This document shows, piece after piece, positions 34,456 through 43,190 of a stretch of DNA of 64,000 bases. The stretch is from JAGBWK01 sp964544595 (GTDB lineage Bacteria; Bacteroidota; Bacteroidia; Bacteroidales; Muribaculaceae): the NCBI GenBank assembly GCA_964544595.1, contig CAZJBM010000009.1, positions 1 through 64,000 on the forward strand. Direction: 5' to 3'. Position numbers and translations under genes: made by a program. Below the pieces are notes generated by a model. The model had not been told where the DNA came from, ran no database searches, and saw only the letters and a program-made list of their open reading frames with translations. Each line of letters begins with the position of its first letter. Positions within the stretch are counted from its first letter, which is position 1.

Positions 34456-35478
34456 CTAATTCCTGCGGTTGTCGAGGGCAATGAGCGCGAAGGCGACGAG
34501 CCCGGCGACGATAAAGAGGAGTGTCTGCGCCCCGAGCACGACGTTGGCAAAGGTGTACCCCTGCTGGGCGTCGAGGCCTGGGGCGAAGAACTGAAGCCCG
34601 AACACCACGGCAATCTGATAAGGGCCGATGCCACCGTTGGACGGCACACCCATAGACAGGCTCCCCAACACGTAACATATAAATACTACCTGCAGCCCAT
34701 GCTCGGCGACGATTTCGCGCGTGAGGCCGAAGGCCTCGAAGCAAATAACCATCTGCAGGAAGTATGACCCCCATAGACAGGCTGTCCAAAATACCCACAT
34801 CGGCGCGCCTTTCATGTGGAATATCGACATGAATCCGCTAACGAGCTCGCCGATGAGCGCGCGTATTTTCTTGACAGCCTTGTATTTTTTCCCGAAATGA
34901 AGCAAGGCGGCGAGCGCCATGAGGGCGACGACGCAGGCAATGTAGGTCCATGGGGAGAATATGACCTTGAAAATCAGGCTGTCGTGGTCGACCTGGGTTT
35001 CGCTGAACTCTCGGAAAGTGCTTTCGCCCATGAAAAAGGCGGCGACGGCCATGGCGAGGACTATGAGAGTGTCGGAGGCTCGCTCGGCTATCATCGAGCC
35101 GAAGACTGTGCCGAAAGGGGCGTTCTCGCGGCGGGCGATGTATTCGCTGCGCCATAGCTCGCCCAAGCGGGGGAGAACGAGGTTGACGGCATAGGTGCCG
35201 ATGACGCTGTAAAGCACCGGGGGGAGGGGGGCGTCGATGTCGGAGGCTCGCAGCTGTATGCGCCAGCGCAACGCTCTGAACACTAAGCACATAAAGCCGA
35301 CGAACATGGAGAGCAGAATCAGCCAGAAGTTGCAGTCGCGCGCGACGAAGGCTATCATCTCGCCGAAGTCCATGTCGCGAAAGAGCACGTAGCAAAGCCC
35401 CGCACTGATAAGCAAGGGGACTCCGTAACGCAGCAATTTGCTGAAAAATGTGGTCTTATTTGATCCGGATTGAGTCAT
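34456..35478 (-). CDS. LPG-synthase-TM/UPF0104-family membrane protein
   Basis: A 340-residue protein with about eight hydrophobic helices and the family signatures FRALRWRIQL, VLPRLGELWRSEYIARRE and GVPSNGGIGPYQIAVVFG. It lacks the C-terminal soluble catalytic domain of MprF, so it corresponds only to the flippase-like membrane part. Such proteins in Bacteroidota often neighbour glycan or lipid genes and their substrate is uncertain. It is convergent with the porin gene and lies 61 bases downstream of the GH3-like gene on the same strand. Confidence 0.88.
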   Translation of the reverse strand: MTQSGSNKTTFFSKLLRYGVPLLISAGLCYVLFRDMDFGEMIAFVARDCNFWLILLSMFVGFMCLVFRALRWRIQLRASDIDAPLPPVLYSVIGTYAVNLVLPRLGELWRSEYIARRENAPFGTVFGSMIAERASDTLIVLAMAVAAFFMGESTFREFSETQVDHDSLIFKVIFSPWTYIACVVALMALAALLHFGKKYKAVKKIRALIGELVSGFMSIFHMKGAPMWVFWTACLWGSYFLQMVICFEAFGLTREIVAEHGLQVVFICYVLGSLSMGVPSNGGIGPYQIAVVFGLQFFAPGLDAQQGYTFANVVLGAQTLLFIVAGLVAFALIALDNRRN

Positions 35479-35539
35479 TTATGACGCGAAAATACAAAAA
35501 TTCGCGCCCATTCCCAAAAAAGCGGGGCGCAGGCTTTTG

Positions 35540-37057
35540 TCAAGGTTGGGCCATGAGGCGGAGAAGGGCGTCGGCGAGGGTGCGGTCGTTTTTAAGGCGG
35601 GGTATCTTGCGCTGGCCTCCGAGCTTGCCTGTGGAGGCGAGCCATCGGTCGAATATTGCGCTCGGTGTCTCAATGATTTCAAGCCTGTCGAGGAATATGT
35701 TGCCTGAGCGTTTGGCTTGATAGTCAGAGTTTTCTTGGGTAAGGTAGAGGTCGAGCCTGTCGGCGAAGGCTTGCAGGTCGGCAGGGGGCTGATTGAAGGC
35801 TATGAACCACTGGTGACGCCCCTTACGGCCGTCGGCGGCGTAGACCGGGGCGGCGGTGTAGTCGGTGACGGTGACGCCCATGTCCTGGCAAGCGCGGGTG
35901 AGGGCGGCGTCGGCGTTGTAGACCATAAGCTCCTCGCCGAAGGCGTTGATGAAGCTCTTGGTGCGGCCTACGATTTTGATTTTTAGGGGATTGGTCTGCT
36001 CGATGCGTATGGTGTCGCCTATTTCGTAACGCCACAGGCCGTTGCTCGACGAGATAACCAGAGCGTAGACTTTGCCTTTCTCGACCTCCCACGCGGGCAC
36101 GGCTCGAGGGCTCGGGCTATCAATCTCGCCGAGGGGGATGAATTCGTAGAACACGTCGACATCCATAAGCAGAAGCATGGCCCGGTCGGCCGGGTCGTCC
36201 TGTAGCGCGAAGAAGCCCTCGGAGGCGTTGTAGGTCTCCATGTAGTTCATTCGGGCAGGGTCGATCAGGGAGTTGTATTGCTCGCGATAAGGCTCAAAGG
36301 CTATGCCGCCGTGGAAAAACACTTCGAGGCCGGGCCACACTTCATGGAGCTCGGAGGCTCCGGCGCGCTCCATCACGCGGCGTATGACGGTCATGAACCA
36401 TGACGGAACGCCCGACAGATTGGTGACGTTGGCGCGAAGGGTCGACTCGACAAGCCTGGGGAGTTTGCGCTCCCAGTCGGCCATGAGGGCGACCTCTTTG
36501 CCGGGCACGCGGAAAAGGTTGGCTGCCGGGGTGATACGGTCGATAAGGGTGGCCGACAGGTCGCCGACCTTGACATTGGCGGGGAGCGAAAGCTCGTTGG
36601 CGAAGCTCCCGCCGAGTATAAACGCTTTGCCTGAGAAAAGCCGACTCGCGGGGTGGTTGGCGAGATAGCGGGCCACGACGTCGGCGCCCCCGGCATAATG
36701 GCAGCGCGACAGCGAGCGGTCGGTCAGCGGGATGTATTTGCTTTTGCCCCCCGAGGTGCCCGACGACTGCGCGAATCTCCTTACCTTTCCGGGCCACAGC
36801 ACGTCGCGCTCCCCGTTTACCATCCTCATAATCTCCTTGCGGAGATCTTCGTACTGGCTGACGGGCACATTTTCGCGATACTGCTCGTAGCGGTCGATCG
36901 AACCGTAATGATGGGCGGAACCCCAGTCAGTCCGCTTTGCGGAGGCGAGCAGGTCGGCGAGGAGACGTCGCTGCGAAGTCTCAGTGTCGGCGGCGGCGCG
37001 CATCATGCGTCGGTTGAGCCGAGAGAAATATGGTCGGGATAATGGGGTGAAATCCAA
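35540..37057 (-). CDS. GH3-family protein (auxin-responsive-promoter-like)
   Basis: A 505-residue member of the bacterial GH3 group within the ANL adenylating superfamily. Visible motifs are the ATP-phosphate loop RFAQSSGTSGGKSKYIPLT (about 95-115), the central YNASEGFFALQ motif, and GLWRYEIGDTIRIEQ. GH3 enzymes join amino acids to acyl acids; bacterial substrates are mostly unknown, and auxin is not implied. It is a common Bacteroidota gene. It is followed by the flippase-like gene and preceded, 25 bases upstream, by the zinc-ribbon gene; all three may be co-transcribed. Confidence 0.9.
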   Translation of the reverse strand: MDFTPLSRPYFSRLNRRMMRAAADTETSQRRLLADLLASAKRTDWGSAHHYGSIDRYEQYRENVPVSQYEDLRKEIMRMVNGERDVLWPGKVRRFAQSSGTSGGKSKYIPLTDRSLSRCHYAGGADVVARYLANHPASRLFSGKAFILGGSFANELSLPANVKVGDLSATLIDRITPAANLFRVPGKEVALMADWERKLPRLVESTLRANVTNLSGVPSWFMTVIRRVMERAGASELHEVWPGLEVFFHGGIAFEPYREQYNSLIDPARMNYMETYNASEGFFALQDDPADRAMLLLMDVDVFYEFIPLGEIDSPSPRAVPAWEVEKGKVYALVISSSNGLWRYEIGDTIRIEQTNPLKIKIVGRTKSFINAFGEELMVYNADAALTRACQDMGVTVTDYTAAPVYAADGRKGRHQWFIAFNQPPADLQAFADRLDLYLTQENSDYQAKRSGNIFLDRLEIIETPSAIFDRWLASTGKLGGQRKIPRLKNDRTLADALLRLMAQP

Positions 37058-37082
37058 GTGAATACGTTTTGGGCGGAATGGG

Positions 37083-37412
37083 TTATTTACCGGTATAGTA
37101 AGGGTTGCGGCGGCGGGGAATGTCGCCCTGGCGCTCGCTTTGGCCGACGAACGGCGAGCCGGCTGGCGGGGGCGGGGGAGGCGTAGGGGGAGTCGGCGGA
37201 GGCGTCGGCGTGGCGTGATGTTGACCGAACGCCGAAGCGGGGCGCGACGCGCCGAACTGAGGCGGAGTGACGCCGGGAGCCGGAGCGGCCGGAGACGTCG
37301 GGAGGGGGGCAGACTTGCGCTGCTCCTCTTTCAGCGGGAAGCCGCATTTAGGGCATTTGGCCAACTTGACGGAGTTGAGTTTGCCGCACTGTTTGCAATT
37401 GACAAAAGGCAT
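37083..37412 (-). CDS. Small zinc-ribbon protein with proline-rich tail
   Basis: A 109-residue protein with an N-terminal zinc ribbon (CKQC at 6-9 and CPKC at 20-23) and a long Pro/Ala/Ser-rich tail that includes runs of up to six prolines (about 70-84). No catalytic domain is seen. The low-complexity tail suggests a flexible interaction region. It is divergent from dapB with 120 bases between. Confidence 0.7.
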   Translation of the reverse strand: MPFVNCKQCGKLNSVKLAKCPKCGFPLKEEQRKSAPLPTSPAAPAPGVTPPQFGASRPASAFGQHHATPTPPPTPPTPPPPPPAGSPFVGQSERQGDIPRRRNPYYTGK

Positions 37413-37429
37413 AATTTTACATTTGTTCT

Positions 37430-37460
37430 TGCAAATATAGCGAAAAAATAACTAAATTTG
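37430..37460 (+). promoter_or_regulatory. dapB promoter
   Basis: TTG, 20 bases, TAAATTTG (37453-37460). It overlaps the TTG at 37458 that would give a longer frame, so that upstream start is excluded. Confidence 0.7.
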
Positions 37461-37532
37461 CAAATTACTACTAAGGTAAAAATCATGGGGTTTTTTCATA
37501 ACGGAAAATCCCCGCTTATTGAAATCGAAGAA

Positions 37533-38255
37533 ATGAAAATAGCGTTGATAGGCTATGGCAAGATGGGCAAAACGATAGAGCGTATCGCCCGCGAGCGCGG
37601 CCATGAAATAACAGCGATAATAGATAAAGACAATCAGCAGGATTTCGACTCAGAGGGATTTCTCTCGGCCGATGTGGCTATCGAATTCTCAATCCCCTCA
37701 ACGGCGGTCGAAAACTACCGCCGCGCTTTCGAGCGTCATATCCCGGTAGTGTCGGGAACGACGGCGTGGGGGACTGTAGAGTCGCTCAAGCCGCTCATCA
37801 GCGAGCATGACGCGACATTTTTCTGGACCTCTAACTTTAGCGTCGGGGTCAACATATTCTTCGCTCTCAACCGCTATCTTGCGCGTATAATGAACCGTTT
37901 CGGCCAATACACCCCGTCGATGACCGAGATACACCATATCCACAAACTCGATCACCCGAGCGGCACGGCAAAAACCCTGGCCGAGGAGATAATCGACGAA
38001 GTGGACTCGCTCGACTCGTGGACCGAAAGCGCAGACGCCCCCGCCTCGCAGCTCTTTATCGAGCATCAGCGCGAAGGGGAGGTGCCCGGCACCCATATCG
38101 TGCGCTGGGATTCGCCCGTCGACACGATCACCATCGAGCATAAGGCTAAGTCGCGCGAAGGCTTCGCGCTCGGAGCCGTGCTCGCGGCTGAATGGAGCCA
38201 AGGGCGCAAAGGCATTCTGACGATGGAGCAAATGATGGGGGATATGATTAAGTGA
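37533..38255 (+). CDS. dapB: 4-hydroxy-tetrahydrodipicolinate reductase
   Basis: About 240 residues, NAD(P)H-dependent reductase of lysine and diaminopimelate synthesis. The N-terminal Rossmann motif is MKIALIGYGKMGKTIE; the substrate site SNFSVGVNIFF and the catalytic EIHHIHKLDHPSGTA block follow. The start is set at 37533 because it places the Rossmann strand at the N terminus. An ATG at 37485 would add 16 residues, and the TTG at 37458 is inside the promoter. It is followed 87 bases later by lepB, possibly co-transcribed. Confidence 0.95.
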   Translation: MKIALIGYGKMGKTIERIARERGHEITAIIDKDNQQDFDSEGFLSADVAIEFSIPSTAVENYRRAFERHIPVVSGTTAWGTVESLKPLISEHDATFFWTSNFSVGVNIFFALNRYLARIMNRFGQYTPSMTEIHHIHKLDHPSGTAKTLAEEIIDEVDSLDSWTESADAPASQLFIEHQREGEVPGTHIVRWDSPVDTITIEHKAKSREGFALGAVLAAEWSQGRKGILTMEQMMGDMIK

Positions 38256-38342
38256 GCCGGGCTTCGGCGTAGCTCCGCGGCGGCAACGTGACGGCGGCAT
38301 ACTCCCTCGAATTCAAATCTTACCACTCAATCAAGAAATCAA

Positions 38343-39908
38343 ATGACAAACGAACCTAATCATATTCACGGCGACGCGCCAAACGCCTTTCAGGCAGCCG
38401 ACGAGGAAATCAAGAAGGCTGGCGGGAACAGTAACGGAAAGCCGCGCAAAACATTCAAAGAGCGGGTGAAGGCCACGCGGCCTACGCGCTGGGTGAGATT
38501 CGGCATAGTGGCGCTGCTATGGTGCCTTTTCTGCCTATGGATGCAGAACGGATGGCTGCTGCTCGTGCTTCCGCTGCTTTTCGACATATATATCACCGGA
38601 TATATACCGTTCACTTGGTGGCGCAAATCGAAGAGCAAGGCGGTAAGGAGCGTTATGTCGTGGGTCGACGCGATTGTCTATTCGCTGATTCTCGTCTTTT
38701 TCATCTTCGGATTTATAGGGCAGAACTACACGATCCCCTCTTCGTCGCTCGAAAAAACGCTTTTGACGGGCGACTATCTCTTCGTCAACAAGCTTATCTA
38801 CGGCCCCCGCGTGCCGATGACGCCGATTCATTTCCCGTTGGTACACAACACGATGCCGTTCACAACCGAGATGAACAGTTACCTTGAGTTTCCCTCGGTT
38901 AAATACCACCGCCTAAAAGGCTTGCGCGATGTGGAAATCGGCGATATCGTGGTGTTTAACTTCCCGGCGGGCGATACGGTGATGACAAAGGCGCAAAATC
39001 CCGACTATTATCAGCTCATAGAGCTTTACGGCTACGAAAACGTCAACAACAACCCGATGTCGTTCGGGCGCAAAATCACCCGTCCGGTCGACCGCAGAGA
39101 GAACTATGTGAAGCGATGCGTAGGCCTGCCCGGGCAGAGAATCAGCATAAAGGATGGCTACGTGTGGATCAACGGCAAGAAGCAGACCGTGCCTGAGAAC
39201 GTGCAGTTCAACTATTTCGTTCAGACCACAGGCAATTATCTTACCGACGAGTATCTCGACGAGCTTGGGGTGGCCCGCGACGACCGCCATATACTCCGCA
39301 TACAGGAAGCCGACAAACCGGGCCTCGAACACTACGACTTCAAAATCAACGAAGACGGCTCGGTGCCTCCGATTTACGGCAGCATGCCGCTGACCGAGGC
39401 TATGCGCAAGCAGCTTGAGAGCGACAAGGCCAACGTCTATAAGGTAGTGCGCGAGGAGGCTTTCAGCGACCCGCTGAAGCTCTATCCCTTCGCCCTCTCC
39501 GACTCGCTCGGCTGGACCCGCTCGGACTATGGTGGCGAGCAGGGTGTGCTTATACCCAAGAAAGGGCTGAAGATACCGCTGACCGAGGAAAACTGGCTGC
39601 TGTATGAGCGCCCGATCCGCGTGTATGAAGGTAACAGCTCCGCCGAATGGAAAGACGGCAAGGTGTATATCAACGGCAAAGTGGCCAAAGACTACACTTT
39701 CAAGATGGACTACTACTTCATGATGGGCGATAACCGCGACAACTCGCTCGACTCGCGCTACTGGGGCTTCGTGCCGGAGGATCATATCGTAGGCACGCCC
39801 TGGAGAGTGCTCATATCGTTCGATAAGGATAAGTCGATTTTCGACGGCGGAATCCGATTCAACCGTATCCTTAAGGACGCTAACCCCGACAAAGAGAATT
39901 TCCAATAA
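38343..39908 (+). CDS. lepB: Signal peptidase I
   Basis: A 521-residue membrane serine protease that removes signal peptides. Two to three N-terminal membrane helices precede the catalytic Ser in TIPSSSLEKTLLTGDYLFVNK-like sequence (about residue 137) and the general-base Lys in ENYVKRCVGLPGQ. The C-terminal MGDNRDNSLDSRYWG box is complete. It is longer than E. coli LepB because of an insertion of roughly 150 residues between the Lys box and the MGDNRDNS box, which is usual in Bacteroidota. It is followed within 50 bases by a WbqC-family gene. Confidence 0.95.
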   Translation: MTNEPNHIHGDAPNAFQAADEEIKKAGGNSNGKPRKTFKERVKATRPTRWVRFGIVALLWCLFCLWMQNGWLLLVLPLLFDIYITGYIPFTWWRKSKSKAVRSVMSWVDAIVYSLILVFFIFGFIGQNYTIPSSSLEKTLLTGDYLFVNKLIYGPRVPMTPIHFPLVHNTMPFTTEMNSYLEFPSVKYHRLKGLRDVEIGDIVVFNFPAGDTVMTKAQNPDYYQLIELYGYENVNNNPMSFGRKITRPVDRRENYVKRCVGLPGQRISIKDGYVWINGKKQTVPENVQFNYFVQTTGNYLTDEYLDELGVARDDRHILRIQEADKPGLEHYDFKINEDGSVPPIYGSMPLTEAMRKQLESDKANVYKVVREEAFSDPLKLYPFALSDSLGWTRSDYGGEQGVLIPKKGLKIPLTEENWLLYERPIRVYEGNSSAEWKDGKVYINGKVAKDYTFKMDYYFMMGDNRDNSLDSRYWGFVPEDHIVGTPWRVLISFDKDKSIFDGGIRFNRILKDANPDKENFQ

Positions 39909-39955
39909 CTCCCCCATACGGCGCGCTCTTGGAAGAGAAAGTGACAGCATCAGGT

Positions 39956-40594
39956 ATGCCGATACGCTATCCGCAGGCGCGGATAGCGCTCCCTCTGCAG
40001 TATTTCGGGAGCTTGGGCTACTATGCCCGGATGGCTGCCTGCGGAAAAGCGGTGGTCGACGATACAGTGCGCTACGACAAGCGATTCAAGAGCGCGCACC
40101 GCTGCCTAATAGCCGACACCCGCGGCGAGCTGCGCATTACCGTCCCTGTGCGCAAACCGGATCATCGCCACGAAGGGCCGCTGCGGTGGACAGATATTGC
40201 CATTTCCGACCATGGCCAATGGTGGCAGGACGCCGACGTCTCGCTCGCGTCGGCCTATGGACGTACTCCCTACTATGAATTTTACGTCGACCGCCTGCGC
40301 CGATTCTTCTCCCGAACCACCCCAGAGGAATTTGACTCCGTCGCCTCGCTCGACCGCGCCGTAGACCGCGCCGTAAGAGCGATTCTGGGGCTTTCGACCG
40401 AGGTGGTTTACGCCTCTGAGCTAACCGACGATCAACCTATATTCACAGACTATTCTGGCTCCGACCCCGTCGACGTGGAGTATTATCAGGTGCGTCAGGC
40501 AAAGCTCGGTTTCATGCCGGGGCTTAGTATCCTTGACCTGATATTCAATATGGGCCCGGAGGCGGCTGTGGTGCTTCATCGTATGATCCAATGA
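39956..40594 (+). CDS. WbqC-family protein
   Basis: About 212 residues of the WbqC-like family: PLQYFGSLGYYARM near the start, AHRCLIADTRGELRITVPV in the middle, and PYYEFYVDRLRRFF. Family members occur in O-antigen and glycolipid loci and beside lepB in Bacteroidota; their chemistry is unproven. The ATG at 39956 is used here; a TTG at 39929 in frame would add nine residues. It is likely in one transcript with lepB. Confidence 0.8.
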   Translation: MPIRYPQARIALPLQYFGSLGYYARMAACGKAVVDDTVRYDKRFKSAHRCLIADTRGELRITVPVRKPDHRHEGPLRWTDIAISDHGQWWQDADVSLASAYGRTPYYEFYVDRLRRFFSRTTPEEFDSVASLDRAVDRAVRAILGLSTEVVYASELTDDQPIFTDYSGSDPVDVEYYQVRQAKLGFMPGLSILDLIFNMGPEAAVVLHRMIQ

Positions 40595-40632
40595 GGCGTT
40601 TTCGCGAAAAAACGGGTGGTTGAGCCGATTTT

Positions 40633-40664
40633 TTTGTCTTTTGAAAAAATAAGAATTATCTTTG
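40633..40664 (+). promoter_or_regulatory. dtd promoter, full consensus
   Basis: TTTG, 20 bases, TATCTTTG (40657-40664), 30 bases before dtd. Confidence 0.8.
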
Positions 40665-40693
40665 TTAATCAGATTATTTAAATCAGAGAAAAC

Positions 40694-41146
40694 ATGAGAT
40701 TGGTAATTCAGAGATCGGCCCGCGCTTCGGTGACAGTGGCTCCCGACTATCGTCAGGAGATAGGGCATGGGCTGACCATACTCGTAGGCGTCGAGTGCGG
40801 CGACACCGCCGCCGATGTCGATTATCTCGTGAAGAAAACTTCAGGGCTGCGCATATTCAACGACGATGAGGGGGTGATGAACCGCTCGGTCGTGGAGGTA
40901 GGAGGCGAGATACTCGCTATCAGCCAGTTTACGCTGCTCGCTTCCACGCGTAAGGGTAACAGACCGAGCTATATCCGCTCCGCGAAAGGCGACGAGGCGA
41001 AGGCGCTCTACGAGATGTATTGCGAGCGACTGGCCGACGCTACAGGATTGCCTGTGAAGAAAGGCATTTTCGGCGCCGATATGCAGGTTGAGCTGATAAA
41101 CGACGGCCCGGTTACCATAATCATAGACTCAAGAAACAATCTTTAG
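40694..41146 (+). CDS. dtd: D-aminoacyl-tRNA deacylase
   Basis: A 150-residue DTD-type deacylase that removes D-amino acids wrongly attached to tRNA. It begins MRLVIQRSARASVTV. The two catalytic signatures are present: SQFTLLASTRKGNRPS (about 76-91) and the C-terminal cross-subunit motif GPVTIIIDS, the GlyPro motif region that excludes L-amino acids. It starts a short operon with a MazG-like gene 24 bases downstream and deoC after that. Confidence 0.95.
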   Translation: MRLVIQRSARASVTVAPDYRQEIGHGLTILVGVECGDTAADVDYLVKKTSGLRIFNDDEGVMNRSVVEVGGEILAISQFTLLASTRKGNRPSYIRSAKGDEAKALYEMYCERLADATGLPVKKGIFGADMQVELINDGPVTIIIDSRNNL

Positions 41147-41170
41147 ACATTTATAACCAACATTACGAAG

Positions 41171-41506
41171 GTGGCAGACGTTACAATCAAGGAAATGCAG
41201 CGAGAGGTGGATAGATGGATCACCACCGTAGGCGTTCGCTATTTCTCCCCGCTCACCAATATGGCGATACTCGCTGAGGAGACCGGAGAGGTGGCCCGGC
41301 AGATGTCGCGCATCTACGGCGACCAGTCGTTCAAACCGGGCGAGACCGAGAATCTCGCCGACGAGCTGGCCGATTTGCTTTGGGTAGTCGCGGCGATAGC
41401 CAATCAGTCGGGCATCGACCTGACTGAAGCGTTTCGCCGCAATCTCGCGAAGAAAACCGCGCGCGACGCCGACCGTCATCGTAACAACCCGAAACTCAAC
41501 GGTTGA
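41171..41506 (+). CDS. MazG-like nucleotide pyrophosphohydrolase
   Basis: A 111-residue all-alpha NTP pyrophosphatase. The metal-binding EE-x-GE motif (AEETGEVAR, about 36-44) and the ENLADELADLLW motif (about 62-73) are both intact. Members hydrolyse non-canonical NTPs. The GTG start at 41171 places the helical domain correctly and is 24 bases after dtd. It joins dtd as a second quality-control enzyme. Confidence 0.9.
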   Translation: MADVTIKEMQREVDRWITTVGVRYFSPLTNMAILAEETGEVARQMSRIYGDQSFKPGETENLADELADLLWVVAAIANQSGIDLTEAFRRNLAKKTARDADRHRNNPKLNG

Positions 41507-41575
41507 GAATGTCAGCCATGACTTTATAACTAAACCATAAAAAACTATAATCACTAAATAAAATATCATATAATT

Positions 41576-42457
41576 ATGGACAAATATCAAGAAGCTATCG
41601 CCGGGTTCGCACCCATAGGCGATGAGGCGGCTGTAAAAGCGGCTGTTGCCGAAATCCTCGAAAAGCATCTCGAAGAGAATAAGACCAAGGACGTATACAA
41701 ATTCCTGCTTCACTGCATCGACCTCACCACTCTCAAATCGACCGACTCACCCCAATCGGTAGCGCAGTTTGTAGAGCGCGTAAACTCGTTTGACGAAGAG
41801 TATCCCGAGCTGAAGAATGTTGCCGCGATTTGCGTTTATCCCAACTTCGCCCAGATCGTGCGCACTGTGCTCGACGTGACAGGCGTAGACGTATGCTGCG
41901 TGAGCGGCTGCTTCCCCTCGTCGCAGAGCTTCATTGAGGTTAAGGTCGCCGAGACCGCTCTCGCGGTTGAGGGTGGAGCCGACGAAATCGACATCGTTCT
42001 CAATCTCGGAAACTTCCTCGACGGTGATTATCAGGAGGTGTGTGATGAAATCGAAGAGCTCAAACATTCATGCCGCGGCCGTATCCTGAAGGTAATTCTC
42101 GAAACCGGGGCGCTAAAGACTCCCGAAAATATTCAGAAGGCTTCGATTCTCGCCATGTATTCGGGCGCGGACTTCATCAAAACCTCTACCGGCAAGGAAT
42201 ATCCCGGCGCATCGCTCGAAGCTTGCTACGTGATGGCCAAGACCATTAAAGAATACTACGAAAAAACCGGCAATATGATAGGCTTTAAGGCGGCCGGAGG
42301 TGTCGCGACAACCGACGACGCGGTGGCGTATTATACTATCGTTAAAGAGGTGCTCGGCGAGAATTGGCTCAACAACGAGTACTTCCGTCTCGGCGCAAGC
42401 CGTCTGGCCAACAATATCCTCGGTGATATTCTCGGCGAGCCGGTGAAATTCTTCTGA
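41576..42457 (+). CDS. deoC: Deoxyribose-phosphate aldolase
   Basis: A 293-residue class I aldolase splitting 2-deoxyribose 5-phosphate to glyceraldehyde 3-phosphate and acetaldehyde. The conserved blocks are HCIDLTTLKSTDS, EIDIVLNLGNFLDGDY, LKVILETGAL and the Schiff-base region DFIKTSTGKEYPGA, followed by GFKAAGGV holding the second catalytic Lys. The length is that of the longer DeoC class, not the ~220-residue form. It is separated by 69 bases from the mazG-like gene. Confidence 0.95.
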   Translation: MDKYQEAIAGFAPIGDEAAVKAAVAEILEKHLEENKTKDVYKFLLHCIDLTTLKSTDSPQSVAQFVERVNSFDEEYPELKNVAAICVYPNFAQIVRTVLDVTGVDVCCVSGCFPSSQSFIEVKVAETALAVEGGADEIDIVLNLGNFLDGDYQEVCDEIEELKHSCRGRILKVILETGALKTPENIQKASILAMYSGADFIKTSTGKEYPGASLEACYVMAKTIKEYYEKTGNMIGFKAAGGVATTDDAVAYYTIVKEVLGENWLNNEYFRLGASRLANNILGDILGEPVKFF

Positions 42458-42500
42458 TAAGTTAGTTTCGAAACTTACTTAGCATATATAAATCTATATT

Positions 42501-42534
42501 AGAGGGCATTGCGGAGACGTGATGCCCTCTTTCT
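42501..42534 (+). terminator. deoC terminator
   Basis: A 9-bp stem (AGAGGGCAT with ATGCCCTCT) and a TTCT tail, between deoC and the lipoprotein promoter. Confidence 0.65.
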
Positions 42535-42572
42535 ACAGTGCGGTAAGTGGATGATGTGGATAGAAAAATTAT

Positions 42573-42604
42573 TTTGAATATAGATGGAATAATTTCTACC
42601 TTTG
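42573..42604 (+). promoter_or_regulatory. Promoter of the twin lipoprotein genes, full consensus
   Basis: TTTG, 20 bases, TACCTTTG (42597-42604), 18 bases before the ATG at 42622. It excludes the longer frame that starts upstream at 42547. Confidence 0.82.
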
Positions 42605-42621
42605 CAAAAAAATTTTTGTCT

Positions 42622-43164
42622 ATGAAATCCAAATTACTTTTATTCGCGATTTGCAGTGCGGTTTGCGGCAGTTTCTTTGCCGGATGTGGTAACAAGAAAT
42701 CGGCTGAAGAACTCGCGGCCGAGGAGGCTCATCGCGCCGACTCTATCGCTGCGGCGCAGGCAGCAGAGCAGGCTCGCCTCGATTCGATTAACCGCGCCGA
42801 GAGCGAGAAGATGTATGCCGAGGCCCTGACACTCGTTCCCGGTAAGATGAAAATATTGTGGTACACAGATAATGAAGGCGGGGCTGCCATACTCCCTGTG
42901 ACCATTACCAATAACACTGACATCCCTTTCAGTGCAGCGGATTACACCATAGGTTACACAAGGGAATATGCTGTATGCTCTGATGGGTCAGAACCAAATA
43001 AGTTTCAGAACAAAACCGGAAAAACTCAGGATATAGCTCCTGGCAGTTCCGTGACCATTACCCTACGCGAGGAATTCAGTGAAAATATACATAACCCTAA
43101 TGTTAAGTTGAATATCAGCGCGGAAGATTTCGCGGCTCGCCGCGCCGAAGCCAATGGTAAATAA
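42622..43164 (+). CDS. Small lipoprotein A of a tandem pair
   Basis: A 180-residue predicted lipoprotein (lipobox FAGC, Cys22) with an Ala/Glu-rich helical segment (about 25-70) followed by a small beta domain (ILPVTITNNTDIPFSAADYT, PGSSVTITLREE) that resembles an Ig-like or FxLD-type fold. Its first ~230 bases are almost identical to those of the next gene, while the rest has diverged. The start is fixed by a consensus promoter just upstream. The function is not recognised. Confidence 0.8.
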   Translation: MKSKLLLFAICSAVCGSFFAGCGNKKSAEELAAEEAHRADSIAAAQAAEQARLDSINRAESEKMYAEALTLVPGKMKILWYTDNEGGAAILPVTITNNTDIPFSAADYTIGYTREYAVCSDGSEPNKFQNKTGKTQDIAPGSSVTITLREEFSENIHNPNVKLNISAEDFAARRAEANGK

Positions 43165-43190
43165 ATTTTCAACCTTCAGTATAATTACTT

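Noticed and set aside
37458..37532. Longer N terminus for DapB
   Set aside because: The TTG start overlaps the -7 element and the added residues precede the Rossmann strand.
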